Shown: in pieces, positions 54,431 to 64,000 of the stretch
Layout: each line of letters begins with the position of its first letter
How positions within the stretch are numbered: position 1 is the first letter of the stretch
Source: Tyto alba
Lineage: Eukaryota > Chordata > Aves > Strigiformes > Tytonidae
NCBI RefSeq assembly: GCF_018691265.1
Contig: NW_024881300.1
Location: 701,046 to 765,045 of the forward strand
Direction: 5' to 3'
DNA length: 64,000 bases
Made by a program: the position numbers and the translations under genes
The notes under the pieces: generated by a model
Databases searched by the model: none
Told to the model about the DNA's origin: nothing
Seen by the model: only the letters and a program-made list of their open reading frames with translations

Positions 54431-57400
54431 TCACCGGCGCTGGTTCAGCCCCGCCAGGTTCCTGATCTGTGGGGCAGAGGAGGGAGAAGGGGGTTAAGTT
54501 CCGGCACCCCCGGGGTCTGGGGGGGGGGGGTCGAACGGTGCCGTTTAGTGGCCCGAGGACAGAACTGAATGCAAAAGGGGTGGGCGAGCATAGCTCCAGC
54601 CTCAGCCACCCCTCCGGCCCGGACTCGCTCTCGGGGTCAGCAGGTTTTATTTCCGCGGCTGCACAGGGCCCGACGGTGAATTTAAGCCTTTGAGGCACTG
54701 AGCTTGCTCGTCCCTTTTGCAGAGACCCAGGGAGCTCAGCACACCCCTGCAGCAGCTGCACCCTTGGACGTGGGATTCCAGACTGGTTCCCCCAAATAGT
54801 TAATGTACTGGGATGATTCTACCCTAAAACTAGCTGGCTGCAACCCACCCCGTTTCAGAAGACGTCTGGTTTCTCCTGTTTATCTGCACAGCGGCTCTGC
54901 TGCAGGGACAGACTAAACATCCAGGAAGGAGAGAGATCTCAGCCCCAAACCACAGGGATGCAAACTGCAGGAGAGCCTTGTGCTGAAGTACAAGAGCACA
55001 AACAGAGCAAGGGGCTTTCTCTGGTGGAGAAGCCTTCTGGTGTACACGGGTGTGAAAGCAGAGAGAGGCTGAGAAACACTAAAGGTATGAAATGATTCCA
55101 CTGTAAATGCAGGGGAAAGGACGTGGGAGGAATTCTTGAGAACTGCTTCACACAGTAAAAATTATTTCTGATTTATGTTCCTGCCTGTTTGTCTTTTACT
55201 GGTACAAGGAAAATGTATTTCTGATAACAAGGAAATCACTTCGCTGCTAAATGCAATGGGGGGTTGTCCAAAAATAGGATCACAGTGAGGCCCTGAAGCC
55301 CTTCAAAAATCATCCCTGGGTACACAAAGGATCGTTCTGTATCTCGGAGGAAGTGCAGCTCCCTCTGGATAGACACAAAGCAGTCCAGGAAGCTACTAAG
55401 TGAATTAATGCTTGGAAGGACAATGCAGTCAACTGAAACAGCTCGAGGAAGTCACCCTGCTGTGGCCTGGGGACAGATGCCACCTCCCCAGCATCCATAG
55501 GAGGAGGGACCTTCCGTCAAGATCTCCAGCACAGGGACTGGCAGAGGATGAGATCTCGTGACAAGCAATGCAGATCAGTTGTATTTATTCTGATTGCCTG
55601 TCTCTCACCCCTAAAGCTCACCCAGCAGCTTCAGACTTACTTTTTCACACTCCAAGTTATTTCACCACAAAACAGAGAACTAACCCCAAACCACCCAGAA
55701 AGTCATCCTTACATGTAGTTAAGTTATGAAAGACAATTCTTTTTTATACTGTCCTCTAGATTTGGGAGGAAAACCATGCTGACATTCAGCACAGAAGGGA
55801 ACAGAAACTATTCTGCCCTTACAGCCCTGCTGGTTTCAGCATTACTTACAGTAACTGCAGCGCCCATCAGGCCCTGGACAACTGCTTCTCCGGTTGACTG
55901 TACCTAGGAGACACAAGGGGAGCATCACCTTTTCCTTTCTTCCAGGCTTACACTTGTGGCCACCCAAACACAGAGATGTAATGCACAACAAACGTGTATT
56001 TGCTGCAGAAAGGTGCTGACAGAAGCCAAGCACTGCAGCGATAAGGAACACAGAAGAGATTTCCTAGGAATATACATCTCCTAACCATCAGGCTAGTCTG
56101 ACAAAGAGGGCGCCTACATGTCATTTTACTAGAAAATATGCAAGCATTTATTGTCGTCGAACCGACAGCATTTATGCAATCACCCGCCAGTACAAGGTGG
56201 TCTCTTGGCAGACGTGTGGTCTGCGTGAGTGAAAAGCCAGGTCTGCCTGCATTAGATATTTGGGCAGACGCTTTACGCATATACATTTGGGGAGGAGGGG
56301 GAGCTTGCCTGTAACGGTACCTGATTAGCTGTCTCGCTCATGTTCATGGCATCAGCTACTCTGTTTTCCAGGAAGCGCCAAGTGTCTTCGAAGTCAGGGG
56401 ATGAATCCTGCATCATCACCAGTTCGGTGGTGTTGTAGATGCCGGTGAGCACAGCCCGACGAGTGTACCAGTTAAACTGCAAGGGCATGAAATGAGAGAG
56501 AGAAAGGTGTGACATGAATGCAGAGCAAGAACGCAGCTCACAAAAGCAGACCAGAGAAAGACAAGGAAAACAGCATACTGACCGCACATTCCTTCCCCAC
56601 TTAAACTGTGTAACTCGCCCCTGTGACGCAGTGGGCCAACAGCCAACACCGGTATCTGACAGCACAGCTGCTCCCGTGGCACCAGACAGAGGTCACAAGC
56701 ACGGTGTCTAAAACTGCTGAACAAAATCCCCACCACCTGCTTCTGAGCGCAAGCAGGCACCTGCAGCCAGCAGCAAGGAATTCTCCCTTGCCCAGCCAGC
56801 CTGTGTGCACTGTGCAAGCCCACACTTTGCTCTGCATCTTTTTCATCTTCGCTTTACAGACTGCTAGCAGGCAATGCAAAGCTCTGACTCTAGATCTGAT
56901 TAGATGAAAAACGGCTATATTTAGTACTAAACTTGAGCTGCAGTTCACACCAGATACAAGCACGAAGAAAGGGAACAGAGGACAGAACTGTGTAAGGCAT
57001 CACACAGAGATACACCTTTCCCAAATCCCGGCACTGAAATACCAGGACTGCCTGCTGAATCACTAATGCATCCATATGTTGCTGGCAGCAACGCTGTACA
57101 ATGCATTGCAACAGTAAGTTACACAATGCAAAGATGCACAAATAAACTTTTCAGTTTTTCTGGTTGCACTTGAACCACTGGCAGACAAAGTACACAAACA
57201 TTTTCAAAAGCAAGTCTTCAACTTCATTTGCTGCTATCATCTAGAAAAAATACTGGTTGGTCCATTCACAATTACAAAGCAACAGAAAAAAAGAAAACAC
57301 AGCCCTTGATTTTGAAAATAGTTGGACTGAAAGCTCTACTGTCTGCACCATGACCTGCAAGCTTTGATGAAGGGAGAAACGTGAGGGATGTTGCCACTTG

Positions 57401-60400
57401 CAGCTAGATCTCTCAGGTGCCTGAGACCAAACTCCTTCTGTTGATTCTTCTGCTCCAACTTCAGGAACAGCTCAGTGCTGACACCGACCCTGACACATCG
57501 ATTTGACTTTCATAACCCATAAGGGACTTGCAGTTCCTGACATAATGACAGTCTTTCAGTTCTCTTCTGGTTTATTCCTTTAATTTTTTCTGCCATCTTA
57601 TTTATTTTTCACTGCAGTAGCTTCTCTTTTATACACAGATAAAAGAAGCTTCTTAGAGTAGTTTGTTAAAATGGTTCATTTAACTTTTTCCGTCTCTCCC
57701 TGTATCTATATGAATTAAAGTAATTTATTAATTGCTTTAATTAAGGCTATAATTTTCTTTTATTTCCTGCCAGAAAGATGAAAGCTTTAATAAGCTACTG
57801 GTATTTTTAGGTGGGTTCTTTAAAGGTTTTCAAGTCAAGTCTGTAAATGCTGCTGCTGGTGGAGGAGGCAGCTGCTTCAAGACACGCTGCTCACTCACTG
57901 AATACTGGATCAACTTTTTCGTCTGAAAAATCTCAACAGTTTTGTCTCTGTCTTCAGGAAAAAGAAAAAAAAAAGCACTTAAAAGAGCCTAGGACAGTAG
58001 GTCTTTTCGTTTGCACTGATCCCACTGGCACTAATTTGCATTTAGTCTCACTGGCTCCTAAATCTCTTTGGAAATTAGACTGCAGCTTCTAAGGACCCTC
58101 GGGTGCTTCTGAAAATGTCTTCCTCATTCAACAAATGGATCATTTCAAGAAAGACGTGGCCCAACGCCTACCTCAGCCCATCATTTTACTGAAATGCTGA
58201 GGGGTAGAACCAGCCACTCTGAAAAGCACAAAGACTTACGTCTGTGGACTGGTCTCCAGCATACTGCCATATATCATCGATCATGCTGGTGAGCAGGTTG
58301 AGGCTGGAAGGGATGTTATGTGGGAGCAACAGGATGCTCAGAGCCTGCGAAGGGAACACCCAAATGGGAAAGTTGAAGAGAGAAGGACATTATATCAAAG
58401 CAGACAAACAATGCTCTGCTCTGTTATCTTTTCCCTGTTGCTGTTGACTTGCCTCCAGCTCCCAGTGACAAGTCCTCCCAGCTCTTTGCAGCTAGCACCG
58501 GCCTTTCCAAGCAGCAGGATTTGCGGGGAATATATAGTGTGGCAGCCGAGCTCAGGCCGCAGCCTGCCCACAGCTCCCCCTCAGCTCAAACACCACACAG
58601 CGCTGGCTGAGCTGACTCACACTTGTGCTGTGCCCCTACGGGCAGGGAGTCAAACCTCACATTTCTCCAAATTTAACTTTGAACTCAAAGCAGCTACCAA
58701 GGGCAGAACATCCAGCCATGACGGCATCCTGCAGCCTTTGAATGTAGTAACGCAATGCCAGGAGAGTCACAGACCACCCACATCCTTCACAAGACAAGTT
58801 ATGCTAATCTGGAACAAAAACATGAATCCTGTCTTCCCTCTCTGCAAGGAGCACTGGATTCAGCTGCCCAGAGGCCAGCAGTGATTCTGGACAACAGAAG
58901 CTGACTTTGCAGCAATCTTTGCAGCCATCTTTGCAGCCCAAGGTTGGGAACTCTTTGCTCGTTATTGGGGCCACAATTCAATTCCCTTCCCACCCTGGGA
59001 AGAATGGCTTGAGACTTCAATCTGAATTTTGAAGCATGGAGCCCTCTCAGTTCACAGATCTATCCCCCAGGTTGCTGAGGGTTTGTCACTCGCCCTCTAG
59101 GCAGGCAGTTTCTTGTAACAAAGCAGTAGTTCTGCATTTCCAGGTGCCAGGGGATACCGGTGCAGCCAGAACAATGCTGCAAGGAGCCTGACTTACAGTG
59201 ACGCTGCAGATAGGACTGAGCAGCGACACACGTTATCCCTTGGAGAACCCAGATAGGTGAAAGGAACAATGGAGAGGTTTGCCTTTTCAGAACTGCAAGA
59301 AAAAATTTTTCTAAGGACACCTTTAACTGCCTCCTTCCAAGGTTGCTCTCCTCTTGAAGGCTACAAATCATCTGAAACTAGCAAGGGTTTCATTTACAAC
59401 CCTGAACTACTCTGGTGGAGAGGCTATGTTGGGAGGCCACACGGCGTTTAAAATACAGACTTAAAAAGAGATAATCTTGATACTCATTCTATACCTGGGG
59501 CCATTTCTCAATATATGGAATCAGCATTCTCAGTCTGGCTTCCACAGCATCTCTCAGGAATTGATCTGTAGGCTTCTTCCTGGGTAAAGAAAAAAAAATA
59601 AAGAGCATCCAAGTTAAACACAATTCTGAACTTGAAAGATCAATTTCTTGCCTGCCTCAGCAAGATATGCAAAGTATTATGTATCCTTCATGCCTCTGGT
59701 CCAACTCTGTATCTGGGAAGGTGGCTTTATTTGGGTAAATTACATTTTTTACTTAAAGTATCTCTGTCCCAGGTGGCCTCTGTCTATCCAGTCCCCAAAG
59801 TCTGCCAAGGAAGATGTCTTTTCATACCCAATACTCACTCTGCTTTGCCCAGCTGTAGGAGTTTTTGTTCCTGCTCCAGCAGCTCAGACAGCTTCGTGTT
59901 GCACTGAGACACGAAGTGCAAGACCAGTTCACTGCCATCACTGTGAAACATCCCTGCAGCAGCAACAGAGAGACCCAGGGTCTGTAGGGAAAAAGAAGAA
60001 GCACAAATCAGGTCATACACTGCTAAGCAGGATCCAGCTAGGAAAAACGTTGTATTTATTTCGTGAGGTTGTATGAATTTAAAGAAAGCAGTGCTGCATT
60101 AAGAAGTGCTTCCTCTACATGTTTTCCTCTCTTTAGCATCACTACTCTACATTGTGCCTTAGTTTAACTCTGACCGGGTTATTCTGCGGTAACTGGAACA
60201 CATTCCTGCCCAGTACCATTTGCTGACTAGGGTGCATCGCCCAAGAGTATGTGGGGGAAGCATGCAGGCCTGGCTGTCTTTGGACTTCAGCTCCATCCAG
60301 TTTTCAACTGGTTCTTTGCTTCTCTCCCCACATACCTTGGCTCCCTCTGCAATGGCTTCTGCAGTCCAGCCATGTTCAGGCACAAACTCCAGCGCTGCTG

Positions 60401-62217
60401 TGAGGATTCGATGCTGCAGCTGCTCCTCGCTCTCATAGTCCTCAGACTCCTGGCCGCCCTGGCCAGTGTAACTATGAGAAGGTATTGTTACAGTGAGGGG
60501 AACGTCACCATCAAACATCAGCAACCTGGACTCTGCTGCTCACTCGCTGCCACCGCTGCGTGCAGGCATGCTTTGAGAGCTGCTTACTTAGTATAAATCT
60601 CACCTCCTCCTGTAAAATCCTTCCCTTTCCAGAAAAAGGATTCTTAACGAACCTTCGCCATGAGAGGAAAAGATAAAAGTAAGGGAGGGCTCAGCCTAGG
60701 TGCCTACCTGGAGACCAATCAGCCTCAGATTCCCCGTCCTTAAAAAAAACCCCAACCTAAACTTCAAGATTTTCCAGTGGAGGAAACAGGCATTGTGGAC
60801 AACACACTGTCCATATTTTTTGTAGATTTACACAAAAGTCCAGAAGCGAAGGCTTGCTCTTTGCAGACCAGAGCTTGAAAGCAAGTCCCATCCTGTCTCC
60901 ATGGCAGACAGTGGGATTTGCACTGTCACAGCAAACCCGCTCTCCAGCTGCTGCAGTCTGAGGCTCCGTTATCTCTGGATCTCGCTGTCTCCAAGTTTCA
61001 GATGTGAGTTTCAGGAAAGCAGAGCTTTCCAATCCTGCTGTCAGCAGGACAGCACTAGAAATAGCTAGTGAGTTACCTGGGGCGAGGGCCCTGAGGTTCC
61101 TGTTCAGGCTGGTGATCGGCTGGATGTGAATCAAACTGCTGCTGAGAGAAAGATGCCAATGGTTCCTTCTTTTGCTCATCGGAGACTCTCCTCAGCACGG
61201 CAGAGGCCTGCAGAGCACGCTGTGGTGTGTAGAGCTGGCACCTGACCACTGAAAGGGAAACCAAGAGTCAGATCTCTCCATCCAACAAGAGGAAGCACAG
61301 AAAACTAAGGTGAAGAAATGAGTTGTGGTAAGCACAGGTGAAAAGAACAGAAGTTTGTAGAGACAGTGGTTTTTTACACTTCAAAGAAGCACCCCTCCCA
61401 GCTGAGCTCATGTTTACTTGATGAAAATAAAAGTGAAAATGTGAGAAAAAAGATCTGTGCGGAAGGCGTGTACTGCAAGTAGAAAGGAGTTTCCCAATCT
61501 TGGGCTGGAAACCAAGCACACAGACATGCGCTGCCACCCCTGCTGCATGCCCTCTCTCTCCTTTTCAGTCCCTGATGAAGGACAAGAGTTAGAGGAAGGC
61601 GCTGACCCCTGAGCTCAGGCCAAGAGGCAAGCACTACTCCAGAGAGCAAGCTGTCTTAAGAGATACAACACGCTGATCACAGTCTGTGTTCCTCAGAGGA
61701 CTCAAAGGCAATGCAGCTTTCAATTACGGCTACTCTGTAAGAATTTTTAATTTAACTGCTGTGCGGGTTTGTTTTTTTTTTTTTTTCAGTAAGTTTGGGT
61801 TGCACAGCTCACACTTTTAAAAAAACAAACCAAACCAAACCAGCACCAGAGACACCCCCCACCCCTTTCAAACCCAGCGCTCTCCCGGTTCCCGCACACG
61901 CCGCGTGGGGCAGTTTCAGGGCCGGGGAGGTGTGAGGGGCTGGGCGGGCACCGGGCCCCGCGCTGCCCAAAGGGACCCTCACGGCGCCGGCTGCGCCCCG
62001 CCCCGGCGCCAAGCGGGCCGCGGCCGCCCCGCCTCTGCCCTTCACCTCACCTTCTCCCGCCCCGCCCAGCCCCCCCCGCCACGGCCACGGTCACGGTCAC
62101 AGCCACGGTCACGGTCACGGTCGCGGCCCCCCACGGCTCCCCCGCCCCCTCACCCGCGCGGCCCCGCCACAGCCGCCAGCCCGCCCGCCTCACGCTGCCC
62201 GCCGCCGCCGCCGCCAT
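54431..62217 (-). CDS. COQ9: Ubiquinone biosynthesis protein COQ9, mitochondrial
   Basis: Nine coding exons: 62217-62154, 61248-61077, 60471-60336, 59981-59839, 59579-59495, 58344-58240, 56476-56321, 55903-55850 and 54466-54431. They give 316 aa (human 318). The N-terminus (Ala/Arg-rich, [10 protein letters not shown]) is a mitochondrial targeting sequence. [20 protein letters not shown] starts the TetR-like fold. The lipid-binding helix region [20 protein letters not shown] is intact, and the C-terminus LAGLNQRR matches mammals. COQ9 binds lipid and presents the quinone precursor to the hydroxylase COQ7 in the matrix-side CoQ complex. One residue at the exon 2/3 junction reads Ser where the human protein, as I recall it, has Arg. 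The start codon lies 100 nt from the divergent CIAPIN1-side exon end. Confidence 0.97.
62079..62126. repeat. (CACGGT)n hexanucleotide array in COQ9 intron 1
   Basis: About eight imperfect 6-bp units (cacggt, with cacggc and cacagc variants) lie just inside intron 1 of COQ9, within the CpG island. Confidence 0.9.
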
Positions 62218-62316
62218 CTTGGAAGCGGGCAGAGGGCGATGACGTCGCTAGGGCGGGACGCGGCGGTGACGGCGTCAGACCGAGCCGAGGCGAGGATCGG
62301 CGCGGCGCGCGCAGGG
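62218..62316 (+). promoter_or_regulatory. CIAPIN1: Bidirectional COQ9/CIAPIN1 promoter and candidate noncoding CIAPIN1 exon 1
   Basis: The CpG-rich DNA between the COQ9 start codon and a plus-strand donor gcgcagg|ggtgag (exon end 62316) is only 99 bp. It has a CRE-like TGACGTCG at 62240-62247, an ETS-like ggaagcgg at 62221-62228 and, overlapping the COQ9 start codon, a YY1-type AAGATGGCGGC (minus strand, 62220-62210). Synteny with human predicts CIAPIN1 here in the plus direction, with a noncoding first exon. No CIAPIN1 protein sequence is visible in the window, so the name rests on position. Confidence 0.6.
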
Positions 62317-64000
62317 GTGAGCGGGGTCGGCGCGAGCCGGGGGCGCCGGGCGCTTTGGCTGACGCCCCCCCCCCCCTTTTTCCCCTTAAAAATTATCTCC
62401 CGAGGCGGCCGCCGCGGTGGGCGTGGGGGGTTCCGGGATTCCTGTGTGAAATTCCTTCACGCACGTAGCTCCTCGCCCCTGCGAGCCGTTCCCGGCTCTG
62501 TGGTGGCGGGGTTTGTGCTGCCCTCCCTGTACCAGGGGACGCGTTTGAGGTGTGGCCGCTGCAGTCGCTGCCGGCAGCCTTGGGTTGTGCCCTGGGCCGC
62601 GGGAAGCTGCCCGCTGCGCACCCTAAGGTGCGGGGTGCTCAGGGGGCCTTCATTTAAAGTTTTGACGTGCTGTGTGCGGTAGCTTTTTAATCTATGGAAG
62701 CTGGAAAGCTGTGATATTGTTTAACGCTCCTTTCTCGCCCTGTTTTGGGCAGGCTGGTTCCTCCAGGCCTACTGAAACGTCTGTAAAATTACGATAACGC
62801 CCTCACGGCGCTGGCAGCCCGGTGTCCGCCCCGGCTCCAGGCCTGGGGCGCGGCACAGGGCGGCCTGCTCCCCGGTGGCCGTGCCCCTCCGTGCCACCGT
62901 GCAGGAGAGCGCCTGCTCCTTCGCTGTCTTTGCAAAGTCTGGAGCAGCCAAGCGCCCGGGTGGTTGAGCAAGCCTAGGTCATCGCGGTCAAGAGGTGGAG
63001 GTATTAATGGGAAAACAGCGGATACACAAACCCTTCCATCTTAAATATATTCCACCTTTTACCTTAAAACATGTGGGGAAAAAATATCCTCCCCGCAGTC
63101 CCATCAAGAACGTGACTATGCATGCTTTGATGGTAGCTAACTCCTAGCCTTTACACTGAAGGCAGATGTAACATCATGTCGTTGAGGACCACGGTAGCTT
63201 CCTACTTTCTTAAGATTGCATCTCAAGGGATTGATGCAGGCTGATGTTGCTGTTGATGTAATTAGGGCTCTGACTTGTCTTGGAAGGTCACAACCTGCTG
63301 TTCTGAGGAGGAAGGTGTGACTGGATTTATTTTCTTTCCACGCTAGCCCAACGGCTAATGTATCTTTTGAGGTTTTCAGCCTTTTTCCTGGGAAAGGTGA
63401 CTTTTTTCATGAGATTAATGTGCGTGTTCACTAGTGTTACTCTCAGCTGTAGTTGCTTAGCTTGCATTGCATGTACATGCAAGGCCAACTGCGAGGTGCT
63501 ATAATCTGGAGCTTACATCCAAGATCTTCCACTCCTTATCTGGTTGGCAGCGTGGGCTGCATGAGCACTAATTCCTACCAGAGTAGCTCAAGGTGCAGAG
63601 CTGTCCTGTTCTGAACTTGTTTGCAGTTTCCAGGAGAGAGGGGTCCCTGGCACTTAGAGCCAGAGGAACAGTGGGTCAAAATCCACTCCACACCTGCCTG
63701 CAGGCAATCGAGTTAAATTTGGTACAGCATACCCATAAGCTATGCTTTCGTGACGGCACAGTGGCAATAAAGCATTACACAGGACATGTAATGTAATGAT
63801 TTCTAGTAATGACCTTGCTTACAGCAGATTCTCCTGAAGCAAGCATGTGGCTTGCAGGTAATTGAAGATACACAGAGCAACTAGTGTGTTCACCAGTGCA
63901 CTTTGGTTGTGTTAAATTAGAAAGAAAATAGGTTTGCATTGGATGAGTAGAATGAAAGAGGCTAGGTATTATGTTTTAGTAGCTGGTGCTGCTGTGAGTA
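62317..64000 (+). other. Putative CIAPIN1 intron 1, no coding exon recognised
   Basis: I looked for the CIAPIN1 N-terminal and Fe-S-binding Cys motifs on the plus strand and found none. The sequence becomes AT-richer after 63 kb. The first coding exon should lie beyond base 64000. Confidence 0.5.

Overview
The window is vertebrate nuclear DNA, most likely from a bird. The evidence is spliced genes with GT-AG introns, compact GC-rich intergenic DNA full of G/C homopolymers and minisatellites, no mammalian-type SINEs, and one decayed CR1 LINE with the typical 3' end (attctatgat). The gene set and order match the human 16q21 block CIAPIN1-COQ9-POLR2C-DOK4-CCDC102A-ADGRG5-ADGRG1-ADGRG3, read here from right to left. 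I infer a small avian chromosome (chicken chr11-like). The species cannot be told from the sequence alone.

Layout. About 0.15-26.6 kb, minus strand: a tandem cluster of three adhesion GPCRs, namely ADGRG3 (only the extracellular half lies in the window; its 7TM exons lie beyond base 1), ADGRG1/GPR56 (complete, 13 coding exons, about 674 aa) and ADGRG5/GPR114 (complete, 12 coding exons, about 499 aa). All three keep the GAIN CVFW motif and an HL|T autoproteolysis site. Between ADGRG1 and ADGRG5 lie about 11.7 kb with no coding gene that I recognise. That stretch holds a CpG island with CTCGG and CCGGCA arrays and a 1.1-kb minisatellite with a 95-bp higher-order period. At 28.1-29.8 kb is the CR1 copy. 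From 30.9-32.4 kb is a very CpG-rich block that probably carries the CCDC102A promoter.

Plus strand, 33.6-38.4 kb: CCDC102A (8 coding exons, 522 aa, coiled coil). Then a 47-bp-period minisatellite and DOK4 (39.5-45.4 kb; 8 coding exons, 328 aa, PH plus PTB domains). Minus strand: POLR2C (47.0-54.3 kb; 9 exons, 275 aa, RNA polymerase II subunit RPB3), convergent with DOK4. Directly upstream of it is COQ9 (54.4-62.2 kb; 9 exons, 316 aa, coenzyme Q biosynthesis). COQ9 shares a short head-to-head CpG promoter with a plus-strand transcription unit whose first, apparently noncoding, exon ends at 62316. By synteny that is CIAPIN1, whose coding exons would lie beyond the window.

Functionally the window joins a myeloid/neural adhesion-receptor cluster, a tyrosine-kinase docking adaptor and three housekeeping genes. 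Exon borders were read by eye from splice consensus, codon phase and remembered family alignments. Transcription starts, poly(A) sites and regulatory motifs are inferences. No bacterial-type systems, CRISPR arrays or clear RNA genes were seen.
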